Part shown: positions 1 through 5,734 of the stretch, piece by piece
Position numbering within the stretch: position 1 is the stretch's first letter
How the letters are laid out: each line of letters starts with the position of its first letter
DNA from: Vulcanimicrobiota bacterium
Lineage (GTDB): Bacteria > Vulcanimicrobiota > Vulcanimicrobiia > Vulcanimicrobiales > Vulcanimicrobiaceae
DNA: 5,734 nucleotides
Assembly: GCA_013043945.1 (NCBI GenBank)
Contig: JABEUW010000191.1
Coordinates: 1-5,734, forward strand
Direction of reading: 5' to 3'
The notes under the pieces: model-generated
What the model was told of the DNA's origin: nothing
Seen by the model: only the letters and a program-made list of their open reading frames with translations
Database searches by the model: none
Position numbers and translations under genes: made by a program

Positions 1-2757
1 GTCGCCGCCCTCGGGGCCGAGATCGATCGCATAGTCGGCAGTCTTAATAACGTCGAGATTGTGTTCGATGGTTAAGACGGTGTTGCCGGTCGCGACCAAA
101 CGTTGCAGCACATCGAGGAGCTTGTGGATATCGGCGAAATGCAGACCGGTCGTCGGCTCGTCGAGGACGTAGATGGTCCGCCCGGTCGAGCGACGCGCGA
201 GCTCGGTTGCGAGCTTTACGCGCTGCGCCTCGCCGCCCGAAAGCGTCGTCGCAGGCTGCCCCATTTTAATGTAACCGAGGCCGACATCGCAGATCGTGCG
301 CAAGCGATTGTGAATGCGCGGAATCGTCGCGAAAAACTCATCGGCTTCGTCGACGCGCATATCGAGGACGTCGGCGATGCTCTTCCCTTTATATTTCACC
401 TCGAGCGTCTGCGCGTTATAGCGCTTTCCCTTACAGACCTCGCACGGTACGTAGACGTCGGGAAGAAAATGCATCTCGATTTTAATGATGCCGTCCCCTT
501 GGCACGCTTCGCAACGCCCGCCCTTCACGTTGAACGAGAAGCGCCCCGGCGTATAGCCGCGCATCTTCGCCTCGGGGACCATCGAAAAGAGGTCGCGGAT
601 CAGATCGAAGGCGCCGGTATAGGTCGCCGGGTTGCTGCGCGGCGTCCTCCCGATCGGCGATTGATCGATGACGACGAGTTTGTCGAGTGCGTCGACGCCC
701 TTGAGCGATCCGTAGGTTCCCGCAGGCGCACCACCGTGGAGGTGCTGGTTGAGCGCGCGCACGATCACCTGATTGACCAGCGACGATTTCCCGCTCCCGC
801 TTACGCCGGTCACCGCGCAGAAAACGCCGAGCGGAATCCGCAGGTCGAGGTCGCGCAGATTGTTGGCGCGCGCCTTCCGCACCTCGAGCCAGCCCTTCGG
901 CGTACGGCGCTGCGTGGGAATCGGAATGAATTTCCGTCCGCTCAAGTAGGCACCGGTCTCCGAACGCGGATTTGCGAGCACGTCGTCGAGCGTTCCGACG
1001 GTAAGAATCTCGCCGCCTTCGGCACCCGCTCCCGGCCCGATATCGACGATGACGTCGGCGGCGCGCATCGTGTCTTCGTCGTGTTCGATGACGACGAGCG
1101 TATTGCCGATATCGCGTAGCGTTCGCAAGGTTGCGAGCAATCGATCGTTGTCGCGTTGGTGCAAGCCGATCGAGGGTTCGTCGAGGATGTAGAGCACGCC
1201 GACGAGCGCGCTGCCGATCTGCGTCGCCAAACGAATACGCTGCGATTCACCACCGGAGAGCGTCGTCGCCGAACGCGCGAGCGTGAGATAGTCGAGCCCG
1301 ACGTTGGAGAGAAAGCTCAAACGCGCGCGAATCTCCTTGATGATTTGGTGCGCGATCTGCAAGTCGCGTTCGCGCAGTTTCAACGTGCCGAAAAAACTCT
1401 CCGCACGTTCCACCGAGAGCCGCGTTAACTCGTCGATGTTCGCGCCGGCGATCTTCACCGCGAGCGCTTCGGGTTTCAGGCGCGCCCCTTTGCAGGTGGG
1501 GCAGACCGAGGTCGCCATATACTTTTCAATATCTTCTTTGACGTACTCGCTCGACGTCTCGGTATAGCGGCGCTGCAGATTATTCACGACCCCTTCGAAG
1601 GTCGCCTTATACTCCCAGGTCTTTCCCGAACGGGTCTTATAGGCAAACTCCTGTTCGCGATCGGTGCCGTAGAGCACGACCTCGAGCACCTCGTCGGAGA
1701 AGCGCTCGACCGGGGTCGTCATGCGTACGTTGTAGCGGCGCAGTACGCGCTCGAGTTGCTGCAAATAGTAGGCGTTCATCGAAGGGAAGCGCCCCGTGCC
1801 CAACGTCTTGCTCCAGGGCACGATCGCCCCATCGGCGATCGATTTGCTGCGGTCGGGGATCACCTTCCAGGGATCGATCTCGACTTTTTCGCCGAGTCCG
1901 CTGCATGCGGGGCAGGCACCGTAGGGTGAATTGAACGAGAAGAGGCGCGGTGCGAGCTCTTCGAACGAGAGCCCGCAATCGACGCATGCGAACGCCTCGC
2001 TGAACGTGAGTTCGCGCGGCTTTTTCTTCGGTTCCTCAAGCGAAGCGGTAACGATGCCGGTCGAGAGCCGCAATGTCGTCTCTATCGAATCGGTGAGCCG
2101 CTTGCGCATATCGGGCTTATTGACGAGCCGATCGACGACCACTTCGATGGTGTGCTTGCGTTTTTTGTCGATCGTGATTTTTTCGCGCAGTTCGCGCATC
2201 TCGCCGTCGACCCGAACGCGCGCGAAGCCCTCTTTCGCGATCTCCTCGAAGAGTTTGGTATATTCGCCCTTGCGTCCGCGGACCAACGGCGCTAACAACA
2301 CGATGCGCGTGCCTTCGGGAAGCTCGAGGATGGCATCGACGATCTGCTCGCTGCTCTGCGTCGTGATCGCGCGCCCGCATTTCGGACAATGCGGCACCCC
2401 GATACGCGCGAAGAGAAGGCGCAAGTAATCGTAGATCTCCGTGACCGTTCCGACCGTCGAGCGCGGGTTGCGCGAGGTCGATTTCTGATCGATCGAGATC
2501 GCCGGCGAGAGCCCCTCGATATAATCGACGTCGGGCTTCTCCATCTGTCCTAAGAATTGGCGTGCGTACGACGAGAGCGACTCGACGTACCGGCGCTGCC
2601 CTTCGGCGTAGATCGTATCGAAGGCGAGCGAGGACTTGCCGGAGCCCGAGAGCCCGGTCACGACGATCAGCCGATTGCGCGGCAGCGTCAGATCGATGTT
2701 TTTGAGATTGTGTTCGCGCGCGCCCTTAATAACGATCGAATCGAGTCCGTGCCCCAT
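1..2757 (-). CDS. uvrA: UvrABC system protein A (excinuclease ATPase subunit), C-terminus cut off by the window edge
   Basis: UvrA is the damage-sensing ATPase of nucleotide excision repair; as a dimer it scans DNA and loads UvrB at lesions in the cytoplasm. 919 codons are visible, in frame without a stop, and the reading frame leaves the window at position 1 just after a DLGPEGGD stretch. Full-length UvrA is about 940-950 aa, so roughly 25-30 residues are missing. Both ABC ATPase modules are present. The first has Walker A GLSGSGKS at residues 35-42, zinc finger cysteines C258, C261, C282 and C285, signature LSGGESQR at 500-507 and Walker B ILDEP with D526/E527. The second has Walker A with K657, zinc finger C749, C752, C772 and C775, signature LSGGEAQR at 839-846 and Walker B with D866/E867. 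An extra CPKC pair lies at C124/C127. The ATG start gives the normal N-terminus (IKGAREHNLKNI). It lies 2 bp after the HAD stop, with only a weak upstream GGA as ribosome binding site, so coupling to the upstream gene is likely. All key residues are intact and every motif is in the same frame. Confidence 0.98.
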   Translation of the reverse strand, partial: MGHGLDSIVIKGAREHNLKNIDLTLPRNRLIVVTGLSGSGKSSLAFDTIYAEGQRRYVESLSSYARQFLGQMEKPDVDYIEGLSPAISIDQKSTSRNPRSTVGTVTEIYDYLRLLFARIGVPHCPKCGRAITTQSSEQIVDAILELPEGTRIVLLAPLVRGRKGEYTKLFEEIAKEGFARVRVDGEMRELREKITIDKKRKHTIEVVVDRLVNKPDMRKRLTDSIETTLRLSTGIVTASLEEPKKKPRELTFSEAFACVDCGLSFEELAPRLFSFNSPYGACPACSGLGEKVEIDPWKVIPDRSKSIADGAIVPWSKTLGTGRFPSMNAYYLQQLERVLRRYNVRMTTPVERFSDEVLEVVLYGTDREQEFAYKTRSGKTWEYKATFEGVVNNLQRRYTETSSEYVKEDIEKYMATSVCPTCKGARLKPEALAVKIAGANIDELTRLSVERAESFFGTLKLRERDLQIAHQIIKEIRARLSFLSNVGLDYLTLARSATTLSGGESQRIRLATQIGSALVGVLYILDEPSIGLHQRDNDRLLATLRTLRDIGNTLVVIEHDEDTMRAADVIVDIGPGAGAEGGEILTVGTLDDVLANPRSETGAYLSGRKFIPIPTQRRTPKGWLEVRKARANNLRDLDLRIPLGVFCAVTGVSGSGKSSLVNQVIVRALNQHLHGGAPAGTYGSLKGVDALDKLVVIDQSPIGRTPRSNPATYTGAFDLIRDLFSMVPEAKMRGYTPGRFSFNVKGGRCEACQGDGIIKIEMHFLPDVYVPCEVCKGKRYNAQTLEVKYKGKSIADVLDMRVDEADEFFATIPRIHNRLRTICDVGLGYIKMGQPATTLSGGEAQRVKLATELARRSTGRTIYVLDEPTTGLHFADIHKLLDVLQRLVATGNTVLTIEHNLDVIKTADYAIDLGPEGGD

Positions 2758-2759
2758 GA

Positions 2760-3491
2760 TTATCCGTTCCGAGACCGCGCCGCGGCAGTCTCCAGCGCTC
2801 GACCAACCCCCGAAAACGCGGTAACGGTTGCATGCGGGGGCGGCGCATCGGCGGGTAGGCGCTCTCCGCGCACGTTGAGCCAGATCGCGGTCATCCCCGC
2901 GGCTAAGGCGCCGGCGATATCGCGGTCGTAGCGATCGCCGACCATCGCGGCGTGCTTTGCCGGAACGCCGAGCCGGTCGCAGGCGTGTTGAAAGAACGCC
3001 GGGTCGGGCTTGAGCAACCCGGTATCGTCGGCAAAAAACGTTCCGTCGACCGCTTCGGCGAGCCCGAGCAGCGCAATTTTCTCAACGTGCGTTTCGGCGA
3101 AGCCGTTGGTGAGAATCCCGAGCCGGCGCCCGCGGGATCGCTGCTCTTCCAAGAGCTCGAGCGCTCCGGGGAAAAGTACGAAGTATTTTTTTCGAAGCAG
3201 GTAGTAGCGCTCGGCGGTGCGTCGCGCGAGCGCGGGGTCGACGATTCCGAGCTCTGCGAGCGCCCGCTCCCACATGCTCTCGCGCAGGTGCGCTAACTTC
3301 GTTCGCAACTGCTCCGGGCTTATTCCGTGCCAAAAACGTGCGGCTTCACGCGCGTAGGCATCGGCGAGCCTCCGCGCGTCGATATTTCGTTCGCGTGCGA
3401 CCTCTTCGGCCGCCTCCATGCCGGCGAGCAGGCAGGCTTGCGTATCGTCGTGCAACGTATCATCGAGGTCGAAAAGAACGAGGTCGATCAT
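2760..3491 (-). CDS. HAD-superfamily subfamily IA phosphatase, YjjG-like, substrate unknown
   Basis: A 243-aa cytoplasmic hydrolase of the haloacid dehalogenase superfamily, which removes phosphate from small molecules through an aspartyl-phosphate intermediate with Mg2+. All four HAD motifs are visible. Motif I is FDLDDT with nucleophile D8 and acid/base D10. Motif II is ILTNG with T128. Motif III is LLKPDP with K161. Motif IV is GDRYDRD with D186 and D191. The mostly helical stretch at about residues 15-100 fits a C1 cap inserted after motif I, as in subfamily IA. The ITNG motif, the DDT in motif I and the length recall YjjG-type nucleotide 5'-phosphatases and N-acylneuraminate-9-phosphatases, but these features do not fix the substrate. 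The ATG overlaps the uvrB stop as ATGA, with a GAGAG about 5 bases upstream as a plausible ribosome binding site. The TAA stop is 2 bp before uvrA. The gene is therefore embedded in the repair operon. A housekeeping role on damaged or non-canonical nucleotides is an inference from context; sugar-phosphate or phosphoglycolate hydrolysis is equally possible. Confidence 0.93.
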   Translation of the reverse strand: MIDLVLFDLDDTLHDDTQACLLAGMEAAEEVARERNIDARRLADAYAREAARFWHGISPEQLRTKLAHLRESMWERALAELGIVDPALARRTAERYYLLRKKYFVLFPGALELLEEQRSRGRRLGILTNGFAETHVEKIALLGLAEAVDGTFFADDTGLLKPDPAFFQHACDRLGVPAKHAAMVGDRYDRDIAGALAAGMTAIWLNVRGERLPADAPPPHATVTAFSGVGRALETAAARSRNG

Positions 3492-5542
3492 TCCGGCTCT
3501 CTTTCGTCGAGCGCGCGCGCGAGCACTTTCGGCGCGCGCCCTCCGAACAGAATCGATTCGGCAGAACCGCTCTGCTTGCGCACTTCGATCAATTCATCGC
3601 GCACCGCGGCAGCCTTCTCGAATTCGAGATTCGCTGCGAACTCGCGCATCTTCTTTTCGAGATCGGCGGCCATTCGCGCCGCTACTTCGCGCGGTAGCCG
3701 GTCGCGAGCGCTTGGTTTTTTTTCTCCGCGATCTCCGCCGCCGACCATCGCGAGGATATCGCGAACCTCCTTACGCACGCTGCGCGGCTCGATACCGTGT
3801 TCGAGATTGTGCGCCGTCTGGCGCTCGCGGCGGCGTCGCGTTTCGCCGATCGCGCGGGCCATCGATTCGGTGAGGTTATCGGCATACATGATCACCTTGC
3901 CTTCGACGTGACGGGCGGCGCGGCCGATCGTTTGAATCAGCGAGGTCGCGCTGCGAAGGTAGCCTTCTTTGTCGGCATCGAGGATACCGACGAGCGAGAC
4001 TTCGGGGAGATCGAGCCCTTCGCGCAACAGATTGATGCCGACGAGCACGTCGAAGACGCCGTTGCGAAGATCGCGCAGAATCGAGATGCGCTCGAGCGTA
4101 TCGACCTCGCTATGGAGATAGCGCACCTTCAATCCCGCCTCGACGAGAAAATCGGTGAGATCCTCGGCCATTTTTTTCGTCAGGGTCGTGACTAACACGC
4201 GTTCGTTGCGCGCGACGCGTAAGCGAATCTCCTCCATCAAGTCGTCGACCTGATGGCGCGTCGGACGCACCTCGATCTCGGGGTCGACCAAACCGGTCGG
4301 CCGCACGATCATCTCCACCACCTGAGCGCTACGTCCGGTTTCGTACGTTCCCGGGGTGGCCGAAACGTAGATCGCCTGGTTGATGTGCGCGTCGAACTCT
4401 TCGTAACTCAACGGTCGATTATCGAGCGCGCTGGGAAGCCGGAAGCCGTGCTCCACCAGCGAGGATTTCCGTGCGCGATCGCCGGGCAACATGCCGTGCA
4501 CCTGCGGCAGCGTGACGTGCGACTCATCGACGAAGAGTAGCCAATCCTTGGGAAAGAAATCGAGCAAACACCACGGCGTCGATCCGGCCTCACGCCCGGT
4601 CAGGTGACGCGAGTAGTTCTCGATGCCGTTGCAGTAGCCGACTTCGCGCAACATGTCGAGATCGTAGCGCGTCCGCTGCTCCAACCGTTGCGCTTCGAGC
4701 AGTTTTCCTCCATCGCGTAGCACCGCCAGCCGCTCGAAGAGCTCGACTTCGATGCTCGCGATCGCACGGCGTAATTTTTCGTCGGGCGTAATGAAGTGCT
4801 TTGCGGGAAAAACGAGAAGTTCGTCCTTCGACTCGACGTACTCTCCGGTCATCAAATTCACGACGTTGATCGCCTCGATGGTATCGCCGAAAAACTCGAT
4901 TCGGTGGACGAGCTCCTCTTCGACGCCGACGAGTTCTAACGTGTCGCCACGTACCCGAAAGGTCCCGCGCACGAGGTTCAGGTCGTTTCGGCGATACTGC
5001 ATATCGACGAGCCGGCGCAGCAGATAATCGCGATCGATCTCCTCTCCGACGGCGATGCGCTGCGACATCTCCATGTAATCCGAGGGCGAGCCGAGGCCGA
5101 AGATACAGGAGACCGAGGCGACGATGAGCGTGTCGCGCCTCGTCAGCAACGCTTGCGTCGCAGCGTGGCGCAGCCGTTCGATCTCATCGTTGATCGAGGA
5201 GTCTTTCTCGATATAGGTGTCGGTCGCCGCAACGTACGCCTCGGGCTGGTAGTAATCGAAGTACGAAACGAAATACTCGACGGCGTTCTGGGGGAAGAAT
5301 TCGCGGAATTCCGCACAGAGTTGGGCGGCGAGCGTCTTGTTGTGGCAGAGCACGAGGGTCGGCTTTTGGACGAGTTCGATGGTTCGCGCCATCGCCATCG
5401 TCTTTCCCGAGCCGGTCACGCCGAGTAAAGTCTGAATGCGGTCGCCGCGCTCCACGCCGCCGGCGAGCGCCACGGTTGCCGCCGGCTGGTCCCCGGCGAG
5501 CGAGAAGGGTGAAACGAGCCGAAATGTTCCCTGCAAAGCCAC
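3488..5542 (-). CDS. uvrB: UvrABC system protein B (DNA damage verification helicase)
   Basis: UvrB receives damaged DNA from UvrA, inserts a beta-hairpin between the strands to verify the lesion, and recruits UvrC for the incisions. Taking the GTG at 5542 as residue 1 gives 684 aa, close to the usual 660-690. In order: the N-terminal GDQP motif at about 18-21, Walker A GVTGSGKT at 41-48, the hairpin region YFVSYFDYYQPEAYV at 90-104, helicase motif II DESH at 339-342, SATPG at 394-398, motif V GINLLREGLD at 502-511, motif VI QTIGRAAR at 537-544, and a C-terminal UVR domain (UvrC contact) at about 625-658, followed by a tail of some 26 residues. The open frame continues upstream to 5731, but that part is antisense to prs and has no UvrB similarity, so it is rejected. 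The start is uncertain: GTG 5542 and TTG 5536 both fit the family, and neither has a clear Shine-Dalgarno sequence. The stop overlaps the HAD start as ATGA. An A8 run lies in the linker before the UVR domain. Confidence 0.97.
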   Translation of the reverse strand: MALQGTFRLVSPFSLAGDQPAATVALAGGVERGDRIQTLLGVTGSGKTMAMARTIELVQKPTLVLCHNKTLAAQLCAEFREFFPQNAVEYFVSYFDYYQPEAYVAATDTYIEKDSSINDEIERLRHAATQALLTRRDTLIVASVSCIFGLGSPSDYMEMSQRIAVGEEIDRDYLLRRLVDMQYRRNDLNLVRGTFRVRGDTLELVGVEEELVHRIEFFGDTIEAINVVNLMTGEYVESKDELLVFPAKHFITPDEKLRRAIASIEVELFERLAVLRDGGKLLEAQRLEQRTRYDLDMLREVGYCNGIENYSRHLTGREAGSTPWCLLDFFPKDWLLFVDESHVTLPQVHGMLPGDRARKSSLVEHGFRLPSALDNRPLSYEEFDAHINQAIYVSATPGTYETGRSAQVVEMIVRPTGLVDPEIEVRPTRHQVDDLMEEIRLRVARNERVLVTTLTKKMAEDLTDFLVEAGLKVRYLHSEVDTLERISILRDLRNGVFDVLVGINLLREGLDLPEVSLVGILDADKEGYLRSATSLIQTIGRAARHVEGKVIMYADNLTESMARAIGETRRRRERQTAHNLEHGIEPRSVRKEVRDILAMVGGGDRGEKKPSARDRLPREVAARMAADLEKKMREFAANLEFEKAAAVRDELIEVRKQSGSAESILFGGRAPKVLARALDEREPE
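3716..3723 (-). other. A8 homopolymer run inside uvrB (possible slippage site)
   Basis: On the coding strand, eight consecutive A residues lie in the codons GAA AAA AAA, in the linker between the helicase core and the UVR domain. The arrangement contains the A AAA AAA heptamer known to promote slippage. A shift into the -1 frame would end at a TGA at 3594-3596, and a shift into the other frame at a TAG at 3682-3684. Either would give UvrB without its UVR domain. The run may simply encode Glu-Lys-Lys with no slippage. Confidence 0.4.
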
Positions 5543-5552
5543 TTTGAAAGTG
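5540..5552. promoter_or_regulatory. Candidate operator: palindrome CACTTTGAAAGTG over the uvrB start
   Basis: A perfect 6+1+6 inverted repeat, AT-rich at the centre in a GC-rich surrounding. Its left end is the candidate GTG start codon of uvrB. A protein bound here could block uvrB translation start or transcription entry. It could equally form a small hairpin in the uvrB mRNA, with an overlapping CAAAG/CTTTG pair at 5534-5546. It matches no operator I know, and the function is an inference from position and symmetry. Confidence 0.35.
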
Positions 5553-5568
5553 ATTCGGCGAGGAGTGG

Positions 5569-5581
5569 GAGCGGCCCGCTC
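5569..5581. promoter_or_regulatory. Second intergenic palindrome GAGCGGCCCGCTC
   Basis: Another perfect 6+1+6 inverted repeat, centred 29 bp from the first, in the middle of the uvrB-prs intergenic region. Its sequence is unrelated to the first palindrome, so the two are not copies of one operator. Because it is pure GC apart from the ends, chance occurrence is more likely than for the AT-rich one. Confidence 0.25.
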
Positions 5582-5609
5582 GGAACCACAGGGTCTACCC
5601 GCTTGCCCT

Positions 5610-5614
5610 AGGAG
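5610..5614 (+). promoter_or_regulatory. Ribosome binding site of prs
   Basis: An AGGAG core lies 7 bases before the TTG at 5622. It decides the non-ATG start of prs and contrasts with uvrB, which has no comparable site on the other strand. Confidence 0.8.
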
Positions 5615-5621
5615 CCAGCCC

Positions 5622-5734
5622 TTGAGCACCACGCCTCTCCTGTTTTCCGGGAGTTCGAATCCGCAACTCGCCGAGGCGATCGCCAAGCGCATGAAAATCT
5701 CGTTGGGCGACGCACTCGTTACGAAGTTCAAAAA
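5622..5734 (+). CDS. prs: Ribose-phosphate pyrophosphokinase (PRPP synthetase), N-terminal 37 codons only
   Basis: Prs makes 5-phosphoribosyl-1-pyrophosphate from ribose 5-phosphate and ATP, the precursor for purine, pyrimidine, histidine, tryptophan and NAD synthesis. Only the N-terminus is in the window. It reads MSTTPLLFSGSSNPQLAEAI and continues with KRMKISLGDALVTKF. This matches the family's opening pattern of a short strand ending in FSG or FAG, then SxNPxLA, a helix, and LGDAxVxxF. The start is TTG at 5622, supported by an AGGAG ribosome binding site 7 bases upstream and by the expected N-terminal length. The next in-frame ATG (5691) would remove the conserved first strand. The gene is divergent from uvrB, with about 80 bp between the starts, so the two must share their upstream control region. 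Identification rests on a short segment, but the pattern is distinctive. Confidence 0.88.
   Translation, partial: MSTTPLLFSGSSNPQLAEAIAKRMKISLGDALVTKFK

Larger units (their letters stand above)
5543..5621. promoter_or_regulatory. Divergent uvrB-prs intergenic control region
   Basis: This is the only non-coding stretch in the window, about 79 bp between the divergent starts of uvrB (GTG 5542) and prs (TTG 5622). Promoters for both genes should lie here or inside the facing 5' ends. I see no convincing -35/-10 pair on either strand. A TTGAAA at 5544-5549 resembles a -35 on the plus strand but has no matching -10 at the right distance. I found no LexA-type box (GAAC-N4-GTTC or GTTC-N7-GTTC) in the region. 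Two short perfect palindromes are listed separately. Confidence 0.6.

Noticed and set aside
103..1119. 338-codon plus-strand open frame
   Set aside because: It lies entirely antisense to uvrA, whose second ATPase module is intact there. Arg/Asp/Glu-rich composition is typical of the reverse complement of a GC-rich gene, and no domain is recognisable.
1..2757. Possible frameshift in uvrA, because no single complete minus-strand frame closes in the window
   Set aside because: All Walker, signature and zinc-finger motifs fall in the same frame from 2757 to position 1. The gene is simply cut by the window edge.
3186..3192. A7 run in the HAD gene as a second slippage site
   Set aside because: It encodes an ordinary Lys-Lys pair inside the cap domain, not at a domain boundary. 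A frameshift would only destroy the protein, so there is no reason to propose a function.
3327..3911. 194-codon plus-strand open frame across the HAD-uvrB junction
   Set aside because: It is antisense to two genes with clear motifs, is Ser/Arg-rich of low complexity, has no recognisable fold, and is explained by codon bias.
5511..5530. GAAAC and GTTCC arms resembling a LexA-type box near the uvrB start
   Set aside because: The arms are 10 bases apart and imperfect. The spacing does not match GAAC-N4-GTTC or GTTC-N7-GTTC, and the site lies inside the conserved UvrB coding region.
5543..5731. 63-codon N-terminal extension of the uvrB reading frame
   Set aside because: It runs antisense through the prs 5' end and the intergenic region, has no UvrB similarity, and would make the protein longer than the family. 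The frame is merely open.

Overview
This is a GC-rich (about 60% by eye) bacterial window dominated by nucleotide excision repair genes. Three genes sit head to tail on the minus strand: uvrB, a HAD-family phosphatase gene, and uvrA, which runs off the left edge. At the right edge, divergent on the plus strand, is the first 37 codons of prs (ribose-phosphate pyrophosphokinase). Coding density is almost complete. The only non-coding stretch is about 80 bp between the divergent uvrB and prs starts.

Layout from right to left: prs starts at a TTG at 5622 with a good ribosome binding site and reads rightward out of the window. The uvrB-prs intergenic region (about 5543-5621) carries two perfect 6+1+6 palindromes. 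uvrB (5542 or 5536 down to 3488) reads leftward and ends in an ATGA overlap with the HAD gene (3491-2760). The HAD gene is followed after 2 bp by uvrA (2757 to beyond position 1). Such tight packing implies a single uvrB-HAD-uvrA transcript with translational coupling.

UvrA and UvrB form the damage-recognition complex of the UvrABC system. UvrA finds the lesion and loads UvrB, which verifies it and then recruits UvrC; uvrC is not in the window. The HAD protein has all four catalytic motifs of a subfamily I phosphatase. Its substrate cannot be read from the sequence. Its position between two repair genes, with a nucleotide-precursor gene divergent from them, makes a nucleotide-pool role an attractive but unproven guess.

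The organism cannot be named with confidence. The sequence looks like a free-living, GC-rich bacterium outside the best-known model groups. The high density of CGATCG words, including four GCGATCGC octamers, recalls cyanobacterial HIP1, but the gene order and the Prs N-terminus do not look cyanobacterial to me. A poorly characterised Terrabacteria-type lineage (for example Eremiobacterota) is a low-confidence guess. I found no mobile element, CRISPR array, tRNA, rRNA or novel defence system. This is mostly an ordinary housekeeping region, with a few details worth checking.
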